DNA of 64,000 nt from Plazaster borealis (taxonomy: Eukaryota > Echinodermata > Asteroidea > Forcipulatida > Labidiasteridae): NCBI GenBank assembly GCA_021014325.1, contig CM037472.1, positions 32,574,234-32,638,233 of the forward strand, in the 5' to 3' direction. The stretch's first letter is position 1. Every line of letters starts with the position of its first letter. Shown piece by piece: positions 1 through 11,752 of the stretch. The position numbers and the translations under genes were made by a program. The notes below the pieces were generated by a model that worked only from the letters and a program-made list of their open reading frames with translations, was not told where the DNA came from and searched no databases.

Positions 1-173
1 CAGTTTATGAAAAATCCTGGGGAGAACAGTGATAATTAAGTTTACGTTAACGAGCACGAAAATTGACTGTAAACAAAAATACATTATATGATGTCAACAT
101 GTAGGAAAAAATGTAGGAAAAAAGGTGAAGCTTAGCTTTTGTACCTTTCCCTAGAAAACAGGACAACACTTCA

Positions 174-200
174 CAACAACAACAACAACAACAACAACAA
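174..200. repeat. (CAA)n microsatellite
   Basis: About eight CAA/AAC units inside an atlastin intron. On the minus strand it gives a Cys run in a spurious frame. Confidence 0.9.
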
Positions 201-603
201 ACGGACAAGGACAGGAAAACACAACGAAGACTGAGACTCGGTACAATGTATTGATTATAGCGCATCAGTGCACGAATGTTGTATCTAGATATTACGATTA
301 TGTCGTATCTAGCACTAGAGAAAGGCTCTGTTAGAGGTCTATACATCACAGATAGTTATTAGCGAGATGTGACATTGTAGCAGTTTCAAACATTCGTGTT
401 GTGTAATAGACTATTTTTGGTGTTGCAGTCTTTCTACACTGACACACTATAATGAGGGTTTATAGAGACGCATGCTACTTGCAGTAATATAGTGTGTCAT
501 GGTCGAGCGGTTTAGTGCATCAAAATGAGAACAAAACTTTGTATTTTGTTTGAACAAGTACTAAGATATGTAAGAGAAGATTTATCTCATCTATCTTTAT
601 GGG

Positions 604-866
604 TCAAGTATACTTGGTAAAATAGAATTGAAAGGTATTTTATCAGACTCAAAGTCAACGTTTGAACACCGTATTACACAGAGTGAGGGTGTTACTATTC
701 AATTGAAAAACACAAGACCGCCAGACTTGTCCGGTCATGAGTTTACTGGCCCGACACTAAAACTACTGGCCTCGGGCCTGTGGTCCACTGTAAAATTCAA
801 GCCCTGTTGTTTCTCTCTTTCACAGTCAAATGACCTTCTTGAAACCTTTGTTTGGGGATTCTTTTA
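604..866. repeat. Intronic direct repeat, copy 1
   Basis: Strongly similar to 3340-3600 (shared words include ATTGAAAGGTATTTTATCAG and CAGACTTGTC). It ends about 60 bp before an atlastin exon. A related but more diverged tail occurs near 2400-2480. It is a dispersed repeat, not an exon: it has no splice-compatible atlastin sequence. Confidence 0.75.
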
Positions 867-925
867 GCAAAAACCAAGCTCAAAGTGAAGGCCCATAATT
901 CTTTGATATTTCTTCTTCTCTGCAG

Positions 926-982
926 GCATATATGAAGATATACCAAGGGAATGAGTTACCAGAACCTAAAACGATGCTACAG
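926..982 (+). CDS. atl: atlastin exon (middle domain)
   Basis: Nineteen codons, AYMKIYQGNELPEPKTMLQ. Acceptor TTCTCTGCAG and donor GTTTGT. This is the conserved stretch of the atlastin middle domain. Confidence 0.92.
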
Positions 983-3900
983 GTTTGTCTCCTTACATGC
1001 TTGACATTTAAGCAACTTTGCACTTTTACAGTCCTGTCAGGAATTGTCTTGATTTCAGCAATTCTTTTTAACAGATCCTCCTTTTGGCGTGTTATGGCTG
1101 AGTGGTTAAGAGCGCCGGACGCAAGCTCTGGTGTTTCTGATCAGCAGAGTGTGGGTTTGAGTCCTGGTTGTGGCACTTGTGTCCTTGAGCAAGATACTTT
1201 ACCATAATTGCTTTGTCCTTCGAATGGGACATTATGCCATAGGTCCCGTATACTAGGGTTGGTAGTGAACATAAAAGAACCCAAAACACTTATCGTGGAA
1301 GAGTAGGGGTTAACCCAATTGTTTCTGGTTCACATAGCAAGCACCCTAGTTTACAGGTTTCCTCAGGCTTGCAAGCTACAGTGATCAAGTTCACTTATGA
1401 GCCATCCTGGGTTTCATTATCAGAAATATACTATAATAATAATAATCAACATTTGTTGAGAAGATAACATTGCTGCAATCATTTCTGGTTGATTTACTTC
1501 AACAGTTGAATTGGAATAAATATCCCAAAGGTCAAATAAGTTTCAAAGTGAAGAGAATATTTTACAAATACTACCTGTATAATGACAGGTGGGGAAAAAA
1601 AGGAACTAGACAAGATAGAGGACAAAACTTGAAATATAATACAAAAACTACAAAACCTAAACTTAAAATACCACCATCGGTGTTTTTAAAGGATGGCACA
1701 AATGCACTCACAATACTACATAATGGAGTGTAAATTTGAAAAACTAGCCCCCCCCCCTGAAAAAAAGAAGAAGGGGAAAAAACAAACCCAAAACACAAAC
1801 AAAATTTCTAAAAAAGAGGGGGTGTAAGTGGAGCTACTCATCAAAATCCATCCCCTCCTTAACCCCTTCTCAACACAACAGTGAGATCCGTGGTGTAAGG
1901 CCAAGTTTGCTTCTCATTTCCCTTCGCAAGAAGGAAATCCCAGCAATTGATTAACAAATACCCTTAACCGACCCCCTCGCTCAAACTGCCTACACAACAG
2001 TTTTGCACCTTAATTAACATTTGTGTTTATGTTGTTCTTACAGGCTACAGCAGAGGCCAATAATCTAGCAGCAGTTGCTAGCGCCAAAGACAAATTCGTC
2101 AAAGATATTGAAGAGGTGAGACAAACTCGGGACTTAAAAATACACCAACCTGGGCTTAACTCTAGCATTGCCATGTATTAAATGTATTATTCTGGATTGG
2201 TAGAGCTGACAAAATAGTTGCAGACAGTGTTCATGTTTTGTATGATCAATTACATGAAGTAACAAACCTGCGAAAATTTTGACTTAATCCGTTGTGTGAG
2301 TCGAGAGAAAATAGTGAAAAACCATGCACAATTTTCAGCATGTGAACACATGTCCTTAATTTTGGTTGTAACAATCGAAATGAGCTTTTGCATTTGTTTT
2401 AGGTTTTCAGATTCAGTTTTTCTTGAACATGACTTCATTTCAGAGGGAAATATTTCACAGGAAAAAATGGTTCTTGTATGAACTTCATAATCAGTAAGCT
2501 TTCAGACTGAAATTAGACAATGTTGTTTGATTCCTTACCAATACTGTATAATACCTTCAAGTATGTGCAATGCCAGCTAAAGCTGTAAATTGCTACTTTT
2601 AGTTAAAGGCATCGTACACGTTTGGTAATTACTCAAAATATATGTTAGCATAAAAACTGACTTGGTAAAGAGCAACAGAGAGCTGTTGATAGTATAAAAC
2701 ATTGTGAGAAACGACTCCCCCTGAAGTAACGTAGTTTTTGAGAAAGAGGTAATTTCTCACTAAAATAATAAAAACTTCTTGCAAGAAGTTTTTACTCCTA
2801 GATCTGAAAGCACACAAATTTGTACAACAAGGGTGCTTTTTCTTTCATCATTTTCTTGCAACTTTGATGACCAATTGAGCCCAAATTTTCACAGGCTTGT
2901 TATTTTATGCATATGTTGGGATACACTAAATGAGAACACTGGTCTTTGACAATTACCAAACGTGTATGATGCCTTTAACTCAAATAAACATTCCAAGAAC
3001 AATAACTTAAGTCAAGTCATACACAAGTTTAAAGGCCGACTTCCCGGACTAAATTTTGATCTCAAGTTTCATAAAGGTCATTTGATGTTACATGGTGTGT
3101 CGTAAAAAATTTAATACAAAAATGCATTATATATATAGGACCCATAAGTCTGCCCTGCCAATAAACACTCCAAACATCCAGCCGGCACGCTGCTAGGGTG
3201 AATAGTAGTCATTCTTGTCAATAAAATAAGCAGGGAGTCATTAAGAAAATAGAACACATCCATTGCATGGTGGCTTGTACTCAAGATTTGAACAAGATAC
3301 CGAAGAGAAGATTTATCTCATTTGTGTTTATGGGTTAAGTATACTTCAAATAATAGAATTGAAAGGTATTTTATCAGACTCAAAAAGTCAACATTTGAAC
3401 ACTATATTACACAGTGTGAAGTATTACTTTCAATTACAAACACAAGATCGCCAGACTTGTCAGGTCATGAGTTTAATGGACCGACACTAAAATTACTGGC
3501 CTCGGGCCAGTGGTCTAGTTTAAAATACGAGCACTGTTGTTTCTCTCTTTCACAGTCAAATGACTTTCTTGAAACCCTTGTTTGGGGATTCTATTTAGAC
3601 TCGAATATGACTTCATTTCAGAGAGAAATATTTCACAGAAAAACTGGTTTTCAGCTAAAGCAAGACTCTCTGGTTCTCACCAAAACTGTTTGCTTAGCTT
3701 GTTGGTTTTGATAAACAATGGCCAGTATTGGACCTGTTCTGTTAATGGAATCAATGTTAATTTTAACCACGTAGGCATTTTGAGCTTTTTTTTACTTTCA
3801 ACCGAGAACCATCGTGTTTGGTTGGATCATGTATAATGCAGTCAAGCAAGTTATCGCTTTTGTACGTTATCTGTATCTTTGTTCAAGAAACTGTATTGTT

Positions 3901-6900
3901 GCTTGATTCAACAGGTTTGTGGTGGGGATAAGCCGTACCTCAGTCCTGAAGAGTTGGACAAGCACCATGACCGCATTAAGGCCAGTGCCCTGGAGCTATT
4001 CAAAGAGACGCGTAAAATGGGCGGAGACGAGTTCAGCCAGCCCTACTGTGACCGCCTCAGTGCTGACCTAGACGAAACCTACGAACAATACATGAAGCAC
4101 AATGATAGTAAAAACCTGTTCAATGTAGCCCGTACACCTATCACGTTTGTGGCCACCATGATATTAATGTACATTCTCTCAGGCATATTTGGACTTGTTG
4201 GACTCTATTCCATGGCCAATTTTGCCAACATGTTACTCGGTCTTGCGCTGGTGTTCCTGACGACCTGGGCCTACGTCCGATACAGCGGCAAGTACAGTGA
4301 TGTTGGCGTTTATATTGACACCCTAGCAGAGTTTGTATGGGTTCAGGTAGGTACTGTAGCGAGACTCTTGTATGTAGGAGTCCTTGTATCCTGTTGGCAA
4401 GTCAATACGCCACACACACATGCGCATCAGCTGTACGCACAAGGCTTTTGCTACCTTCGGCTCAAAAGATGGCGTGTAAAAGAAATGGTTTCTTAAAGGC
4501 CCTGAACACGTTTGGAAATTGTCAAAGACCAGTGTTCTCACTTGGTGTTTCCCAACATATGCATAAAATAACAAGCCTGTGAAAATTTGAGCTCAATTGG
4601 TCATCGAAGTTGCAAGAAAATGATGAAAGAAAAAACACCCTTGTTGTACAAATTTGTGTGCTTTCAGATAGGAATAAAAACTTCTTGCAAGAAGTTTTTT
4701 ATTATTTTAGTGAGAAATTGCCTCTTTCTCAAAAACTATGTTACTTCAGAGGGAGTTGTTTCCTACAATGTTTTATACTATCAACAGCTCTCCGTTGCTT
4801 GTTACCAAGTAAGTTTTTATGCTAATATTTGTTTTGAGTCATTACCAAACGTGTACGATGCCTTTAAACAAAAAAAATAATAATACATGTAATCAAATTT
4901 TCAAAAAGTAGCATGGTTGGTGTGAAGTTGACTTGCGAGTTATTTTATCAAAAGTCACTCCTTCAAAAGTATCTGCATACCTGGAGACTCTGCAAAACAT
5001 AATTGGAAGGCAAGTCCCAAAACTATTTTTTACATGTGACATAAATTCTCCAGGACACCATTGCTCAATGCATTTCCTACGCATCTTCTGGTTTTCGTTG
5101 GAGCCAGATTGTGTGAAGTGGGCATGGCATTATGCCACACTTACGAACAGGATAGACTGACTCTTAACTGAGAACTTGTTTATTGTCCATATTCTGTATC
5201 TCTCAAGTTCATATAAATCCTTTTAATAGTTATAATAAATAGTATTTATATAGCTCAAATATCTGCCTAAAAAGATGCTCAAGGCACTTTACAGATGATA
5301 AGATGTAAAACAAGAAGCCAATAAAAACACATCAAAAAATATAAAACAACCGTAATCAGAATCAGGATTGCGTGATCCCCTTCAAAAAAAGGAACTACTT
5401 ATATCTGAAAGGAGTCCTAAGAAGGAAGAATATAAAAAAGAACTGTTAACCAAACAGCAATACACATCAGCATAACATATAAATAATACAAAATTAATTA
5501 AACATTTTGTCCGATTAGTTAAAGCGATAGCTATGAGAAATAGCTCGAGTGGACTGATTTATAAACCAGATTTTAGAAGACTAATCAGTGGCCAGTAAAG
5601 CTTGGATATTGATAAATACAACAATTTTTAGTAATGTTTGCGGTGACACCATGTAATAATATCTCTTTGAGTTGTGATGGTTCTGAAAAGAACCGGTTAT
5701 TAAAAAAAAAAGGGGAATTCAAATTTTCAAAAAGGGAAGTTGATACTTGTTCTGCACAAATTTAGAATTGTCAGTTTTTAGAGAGCTGCAACCTTTAAGA
5801 AATCATCTATGTGGAAATCTTCACTTAAAAGTACGGTTCTAGATTGTTAAATACTCAAAAAACCAATGACCATAAAAACTTATTTGGTGAGAAGCACTGC
5901 AGCTGTTGATAGTATAAACTATTTTGAGAAAGAATTTCCCTTCAAAGTAATACATTTTTTTTGTAATATGTAGAATGTATCATGAATGGGACTTACACGC
6001 ATCAACACCCAAATCTATGGAGCACCACCTACTGCAGCTGAAAATGCTGCCCATTAGATACCAGATACCCAAAATTGGAGATACCACCAGTGTGCCACAC
6101 ACCAACCCTAAAGGATTCGGTATTTTCGGAGTAGCGAGTAAGCGGCTGGACGCCATATAAGGCGTAACAAACTGCATGAAACCACCTAACTAACAAACTT
6201 CTCCCTATCCTCACATGTGACTATTTACTTGAACATGACGTTGACATCATGGTCATACAGAAATCATGCTCAGAAAAGGAGGAGTGCGATATAATTGTGA
6301 GGCACACACCTCCGGGGCTATGCCTGCCTAAGCGCCAGCCACAGTGACACGTGGAGGTGGAAATGCAATCTTCAGCAAGGGCTCTCATCCTCTCCTCTTC
6401 GCTGAGTCCTACTAAACAGCTTCGGTTGTTTGCAATCTACAACCCCCCCCCACAAAGAACGGTCTGAATACACCACAGTTTTTTTTGGACGTTCAAACTT
6501 TTCCTGGCCGAGATCTCTCACCCCGGCAATCACTGCTTGTCGACCATGACCTACAGCAACACGTCTATGGAGCCACCCACAAACATGGTCATACTCCTTG
6601 ATCTTGTGATATCACGTCCAAGCGGATACCCGTGCAAAACTGTTGCCCGTCAAGATAAGGACACGCAGGTTTAAACAACAGCAACCTTGGTATACGAATG
6701 GCATTCACCCTCAGCAAGGCATAATCGCAGAAAAAAGAAAAAAAAAATGCGTAAAACTAGACATCCCCCACCAGGCCAGGCGTATGTGAGATCAACTCAC
6801 TCTCCCACCAAGCTCATATGAACAGTGAAAGAAGTACTTCTTCAAGGCTCAACTTTCATCTGCCGTCAAACAATCAACTATCAAATCAACTCATTGTTAA

Positions 6901-8108
6901 ACAAGAAACCCCCCCATTTGGCCAATCCAAATCATCAATCATTGCAACTTTTTTCAACTTTCAAAGTTGTCAAAAGTTGTCAAAACAACAAGTTCGCTCA
7001 CCCATACCCTCACCCACCCCTTTCACTGTTTCACTCCAGCCTGCTAATTGCCCAGTACAAGTACTCTCAACTCTCCTCTTCTCTCTCTTGCGAGTCCTCA
7101 GACTCCTCATAGTCAAACAGCAGCAAGTCGTTGCAACCTGACCCTCTCCCAACATGGATCAACATGGATGTTGAAATGGGACTCTCCTCTCTCCTCTCTC
7201 TCCATCGTTAACAGCTCCAGCTTCTCGCTTGCCACCTCAGCTAGCACTTAGCCTCACCTCAGCCTCTAGCTCTCCAATTCTAGCAGCCCGAACCCACGTG
7301 AACAATCTCAAGAACTTACAGGTCTGGCCACAGCACTGAGACAGCATTGCTGAGAATCAAGAGTGACATAATGCGTGCTTTGATGATCGGCAGGCTGTCT
7401 TCGTGGTGTTGCTAGATCTGTCGTGGCGGTCGCGATACCATTTTATTTTCCTCCCTCTTGGATAGATTGTTTAATGGTTAACAGGTCATCGTCATTCATG
7501 GTTTCATTTTCATTCATACCTTGTTGGTCTAAGGTGAGTTGTTAGCTGGTTGCTAGTAGGCTATCTGTATTGGAGATTACGATGTCTCAGTTCGTTATCT
7601 GATGTTTCCCTCCAAGTAGGCTAATTGGAGTGGAGTTTGACCAGGCCATGCGGATGTCCGACCAAGTCACTCTATTTGCCCGTTCCGTTATTTTAGTTTA
7701 CGCACCTCTCTCGGATAGAATGTACATTGATAAGCCTACTTGCCATGCTGCTGTTAGAGCCCTTGTAACGCCTGTCGTCGATTATGTCACTCTCTCTCTC
7801 TATGGAATATCATCACAAACCTAACAGAATCTACCGACACCAGACTACTTGCCATCCCCGGAGAAACACGCACACCTACTGGGAAAAAGCTTTTTTTGTG
7901 TGTACAGCGCTGTGGTACTTTCCCCTGTTAGTTAGAGCGCTTTATAAATACCTTATATTATTATTATTATTATTAAGAGGATTTTTCCACTGGCTTTAAA
8001 ATATAACTGTTGACTTACAAGCGTTGTTTTTCTCTTTTGCAGGTATTTGGGCCAGTCTACAAGAAAGCAATGAGTCAAAAGAAAAAGCAAGACAAGAAGA
8101 AGAAATAG
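926..8108 (+). CDS. atl: Atlastin-like ER-shaping GTPase, 3' four exons (partial gene)
   Basis: Coding exons are 926-982, 2044-2115, 3915-4346 and 8043-8108. All begin after AG, end before GT and join in phase 0, giving the last 208 residues. Atlastins are dynamin-like GTPases that tether and fuse endoplasmic reticulum tubules. The part seen covers the end of the helical middle domain (TMLQ|ATAEANN and CGGDKPYLSPEEL are strong family signatures), a two-segment membrane hairpin (about TPITFVATMILMYILSG and NMLLGLALVFLTTWAYVRYSG) and a short Lys-rich tail ending KKKQDKKKK. The GTPase domain must lie upstream of the window, so position 1-925 is intron. The introns are packed with repeats. Identity at family level is firm; vertebrate ATL1/2/3 assignment is not attempted. 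Confidence 0.95.
1089..1446 (+). repeat. tRNA-derived SINE
   Basis: The head resembles a Leu/Ser-type tRNA: an A-box-like TGGCTGAGTGG and a B-box-like GGTTTGAGTCC. It is followed by a conserved body and an (ATA)n tail at about 1431-1445. The same body recurs in reverse orientation at 59365-60722 and, as a fragment, at 50745-50915. Confidence 0.8.
2044..2115 (+). CDS. atl: atlastin exon (middle domain)
   Basis: Twenty-four codons starting ATAEANNLAAVASAKD and ending KDIEE before a GTGAGA donor. It continues the helical bundle in phase 0. Confidence 0.92.
2190..2575. repeat. Dispersed repeat (family shared with 20330-20620)
   Basis: The stretch from GGTAGAGCTGACAAAAT to ACTGTATAATACC is matched at 20330-20620 with many substitutions. 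It lies in an atlastin intron and contains no gene. Confidence 0.55.
2605..2976. mobile_element. MITE family 1, full copy
   Basis: Inverted termini AAAGGCATCGTACACGTTTG and its complement at 2957-2976. It is about 370 bp, with a perfect central 20-base palindrome (arms AAACTTCTTG and CAAGAAGTTT). Other copies are at 4495, 14851, 17242, 22057, 30605 and 61988. There is no coding capacity. Confidence 0.9.
3340..3665. repeat. Intronic direct repeat, copy 2
   Basis: Second copy of the 604-866 unit, again a few hundred bases before an atlastin exon. Open frames here are by-products of the repeat. Confidence 0.75.
3915..4346 (+). CDS. atl: atlastin exon (middle domain end and membrane hairpin)
   Basis: 144 codons from VCGGDKPYLSPEEL to FVWVQ, followed by GTAGGT. 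It contains both transmembrane segments of the reticulon-like hairpin. Confidence 0.95.
4495..4865. mobile_element. MITE family 1, full copy
   Basis: Starts AAAGGCCCTGAACACGTTTG and ends ACGTGTACGATGCCTTT. Carries the AAACTTCTTG/CAAGAAGTTT central palindrome. Opposite orientation to the 2605 copy. Confidence 0.9.
5228..5345 (-). repeat. LINE 3' tail fragment
   Basis: Read on the minus strand it has the typical end of a non-LTR element: GTAAAGTGCCTTGAGCATC, then a GCTATATAAATA-like end and A/T-rich tail. Similar tails occur at 7890, 18470 and 63480. Confidence 0.6.
5632..5700 (-). repeat. Partial MITE carrying a histone-type stem-loop
   Basis: Related to the 11344-11478 element. On the minus strand 5679-5694 reads GGTTCTTTTCAGAACC, a 6-bp stem with a TTTC loop. 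It is followed by ATCACAACTCAAAGAGA, which resembles a histone downstream element. One half of the hairpin is missing. Confidence 0.6.
5840..5965. repeat. Partial MITE family 3
   Basis: Contains the family words CCATAAAAACTTATTTGGTGAGAAGCACTGCAG, seen more fully at 52252-52606. Truncated. The following 5970-7880 stretch of intron holds no feature I recognise beyond C-rich runs. Confidence 0.5.
7890..7978 (+). repeat. LINE 3' tail with (ATT)n
   Basis: TACAGCGCTGTGG...GAGCGCTTTATAAATA followed by (ATT)6, the usual 3' end of CR1/L2-type LINE remnants. It lies just upstream of the last atlastin exon. Confidence 0.6.
8043..8108 (+). CDS. atl: atlastin terminal exon
   Basis: After TCTTTTGCAG the frame reads VFGPVYKKAMSQ, then a Lys-rich tail, then TAG at 8106-8108. 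The 3' UTR follows; no single polyadenylation site can be chosen by eye. Confidence 0.88.
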   Translation, partial: VFGPVYKKAMSQKKKQDKKKK

Positions 8109-8387
8109 TAGGAGACGTCACTAAAGCGGTTTTGTATAATAGTCTTGCCTTGTGAAAATAATTAATTGGGTGACAGACACAGATTGACATCTTGTTCCTT
8201 TGGTAAAAGCTCACAGACATTGAACATGAATGTAGACAATAGAGACAGTTCCTTGCAGCCTCCCCCCCACCCCCACCCCCTCCCTGCTTTTGCCTTTGGT
8301 GACCCTTGAAAAGGAACTGGGCGTCCTTGGGCATGGGCAGTGTGATAAGATATGTTAATACAGGATTCAAACTGCCTCTAGCAAGCG

Positions 8388-8530
8388 GGCTAGGTGGTCT
8401 AATGGTAAGACATTTGTTCTGGCATGCCAAAGTTTGTGTGTTCGAATCCCACCCAAGTGATATGTCTATGAATTGTTTTCACAGGACTCTTGGGGGAAAG
8501 TACTGAGTATGCAATGCTTAATACACATCA
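8388..8530 (+). repeat. tRNA-derived SINE (second family)
   Basis: A-box-like TGGTCTAATGGTAAG and B-box-like GTTCGAATCCC are spaced as in a tRNA. The cloverleaf 3' half does not close, so this is a SINE head rather than a tRNA gene. 8531-9587 shows nothing further that I can name. Confidence 0.6.
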
Positions 8531-9587
8531 GTCTAAGGGCTCGAACCAAATAATATTCAGTATGATAAGGTCGCAATACAAACACTTGTAGAAAATTATA
8601 CCCAAAACATGTTATCATGTGCACAATGCTGGGTTAATTTTGTTCATCCGGACAACACTATCCTAGACTTACTCATAGAAAATAATTAGTTGATCCAGAT
8701 CGCTGGTGTGATGTGTATGACGGTCAACTTCTGTTTTTCATTATGGGTGGGAAAGCTACAACATCTCACGGCTAAAATGATCTAAAATCCATGAAATCAA
8801 GACCTTGTCGGAATCAAGCACCTTCGGCTATGGCTATGGGGCTACAAATATAACTGACTAGGTCTTTTCAGTGATCTGGCGTTAGCCACTGCCAAAGCCG
8901 TTAATTCAGATATGACCTGAGAACGTGGCACAGTCCAGAAATCCAGTATAACTGATTTCTACAAATGCACTCATAGAAAACTCTGCCAAGTCCTGATGGC
9001 TTATTTATTCATAAAGTCACAGTAGAGGGCTTATTTGAGGAGACCAAAGGAACAAGGGGATAAATCTGTGTCCAAGAAATTGTGAAGCTGCACGCTTTGT
9101 TTGATTGTAACTGGCTATCAGTTTGGATCAGAAAAAAGAACGAAAAATAATAATATTTGGGAATACAATGTATACTGTCAAAAGAATGTGGCGCCTTCTG
9201 TCTATAGTAATCATTGGGGATGAATAACCATCTGAAGTTCTAAGTTGAAAGGCAATAAAGGTACAGAAGATCTACAGAAGTGCTTCTAGATTTGTGTCTC
9301 AAAGTATGTTTAAGAACCCAAAACCAGGATTGGAGGCACACAGTGTTGTTATTTTACTGAGACAGAATCAAAATGTGTACAATCTGAGATTAATCATGGG
9401 TGAGCATTGCATGTATAGAAATGTTTGATAATACTATTTGCGTGCAATATAAACCAAAGCCTTTCTGCTGTGCGCTTGTGGAGCAATAAACAAAACCAAG
9501 TTGCCTGGCAGTAATTGCTGTGTTTCAAGTCAACAAAATTGCTCTGAAGCCGACCTTTACTTTGGGTTCACAGTCTACTTCACCCAA

Positions 9588-9932
9588 TAAGCCCTTTGAG
9601 AGTTGGATTTGAATAATGTTTGGTACACTGACTTGCTTAGTCACAGGTCTCTGCTTAACTTTGAATTCCTCAGACTAGAGACATTTTTCTGGCCCGGGCG
9701 AGCTTTTGCGTAGTTACATAGGAGACGGTGAACACCCATACAGAATACTGAATGACATAATAGTACTAGGCTTTGCTCATCTGGAGGTTTCTATACAAAG
9801 GTTTGCACTGAACCATTTGGCGTAGCAACTCTATCTTACTCTTTAGTCTGGGGAATCCAATTTGAGTGTTTGTTTTTGACCAGTCAAGTCATTGTACCAG
9901 ACATTCAAAATCTAAATCGCAAATAGCTTATT
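9588..9932. mobile_element. Long-TIR MITE, copy 1
   Basis: Left part ATTTGAATAATGTTTGGTAC...GACTTGC is mirrored at 9880-9930 by CAAGTCATTGTACCAGACAT. A second copy is at 56099-56432. About 345 bp, non-coding. 9933-10924 holds AT-rich sequence without recognisable genes. Confidence 0.75.
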
Positions 9933-10924
9933 GAAATAACTACGCTTTACTACTAATTGGAAAAATGTTCACACATGAAGTGGTCACTGCAGTTTTTGTT
10001 TTGCAATGATCACGTTCTCAAAATATATGATCTGACAAGTTTGGAGTGTGCAGCTTAAGTTGTTATGGTAACCAGTGATTATTTTCCTCCCAAAAGAAGT
10101 AATAATTTAACTGATTGTTCTGGAAAATAATTACAACTTTGATACGCATTTAATTAAAGTAAAATTGCGCTGGTGTTTTACACATTTAAAGTGGATTGAA
10201 TTTTGCTCTATGTTTGTTGATACATTGAGTTCTCAATTAATACAACCTTTTTTTTGTCCTACATATTTCTATGTTTTGAATTAAATTTATCAATGTGTTC
10301 ATCCACCATAGGTAATTTTGCCATCTCAGAAACGTTCAGGAATTATTTATCTTTCGTTTTAAACTTGCTTGGTATTGGAGAAAAAATTATTTAACAAATA
10401 TCCTAATTTTAAAGGAGTTAGTATACAATGTACCACAGTGGAATTGTATGAAGAAAAGATATAAATATAAGCATACAAAATCTATTGGACAGTGAGGCAG
10501 TTTTGTAATGTGGCACACTCTATCTGAAAGTTTATTTAATTCCATTTTATTCCCTGAACGGATTGATTTGCATCATGTTTTGGTAGTTGTTAAGAATCAA
10601 AGGTGAATTTTGTTTCTGTATTCCTTCGTTTTCAAGTTCATGTAAGTATAGTGTAACGGTAACCCTAAAAACTTCCACGGTACTCGGGGAAGCATTGTGT
10701 GCTTATCACACATCAGTGTAAGAGTAAAAAGCCCCAGGAGTAGAGTTCTAAGTACGGAGTTTGAGGCATTTGGGAGAGCGAACTGATGGGGGCTGGCGGA
10801 GCTCGTTTCCCCATTAAGTGACCGGGCTGATCCTAAAACTCAAATGATATTTTGTTTCCCTGATGCAACTATTACATCTATTAAAATGAAGGATAAATAT
10901 TAAGTGCATTGCTCTCAGTATGAT

Positions 10925-11100
10925 TTGTCAAGCTCTTTCATCTTGAGGCATCTTGGTTTCCCTCTTTCATCTTGAGGCATCTTGTTTCCCTTTTTCATCT
11001 TGTTTCCCTCTTGAGGCATCTTGGTTTCTCTCTTTCATCTTGAGGCATCGTGGTTTCCCTCTATCATCTTGAGGCATCTTGGTTTTCCTCTCATCAATCT
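10925..11100. repeat. Minisatellite, unit about 29 bp
   Basis: Five to six imperfect units of TCTTTCATCTTGAGGCATCT followed by TGGTTTCCC, with some units shortened. Confidence 0.85.
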
Positions 11101-11343
11101 AATGTAACCAAACCGAGGCTGCAAGAGCTTGTTCTTTTCATGTCACATGAGAATTGGACCTACCATTGCCAGGACTGATACTTTGATTTTGTAAGGCAGT
11201 CATGGTATAAAGATCACCTTTAGGAGGGAAATGTGATTCTCTACTGAAGCATTTCAAGGCAAGGCAATGTCCAGGGGCATGGAGGCAATTAGACATCATT
11301 ACCACTGTGGCTTGTTTTGGATGACCACAATAGGCTCAAGATT

Positions 11344-11478
11344 ATATGGAAAGGTTTGCGGTGACCCCATGTACATGTAATAATCTCTCTATGTGAGTTG
11401 GGGGTGGTTCTGAAAAGAACCGTTGGTTTCAACTCGACATATTACATGTACATGGTGTCACCGCAAACCTTTCCATAT
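11344..11478 (-). mobile_element. Short hairpin MITE with histone-type 3' stem-loop
   Basis: About 135 bp with inverted ends ATATGGAAAGGTTTGCGGTG and CACCGCAAACCTTTCCATAT. On the minus strand the centre reads CAAC, then GGTTCTTTTCAGAACC (11406-11421), then ACC. This fits the replication-dependent histone mRNA stem-loop (6-bp stem, 4-base TTTC loop). Confidence 0.75.
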
Positions 11479-11752
11479 CGTATTCCCACCATGCAAAGTT
11501 TCAAATCTTACTTAGGCTCAAGATTGATTCAATATGGTTTTTACTTGCTGTCTTTATTCTCAGTGGAATAGGAACTTGTATGGAAATAATGTCAACCACT
11601 TCACGTTGTCAACCCTTCATTTAAGAATGAGTGCATCCTGGTTGGGATTTATTAGGCATCACATGTACGTATAATGTCAAGTACATACATATGGACACTG
11701 TGTTAAAATATATCCCTCATGCTGGTTAATCTATTATATACCAATCAGTGTT

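Noticed and set aside
1089..1165. Possible tRNA gene
   Set aside because: A- and B-box-like motifs are present, but arms do not pair well, and the sequence continues into a SINE body and tail repeated elsewhere in the window.
8388..8465. Possible tRNA gene (GGTCTAATGGTAAG...GTTCGAATCCC)
   Set aside because: The acceptor stem does not close; best read as a tRNA-derived SINE head.
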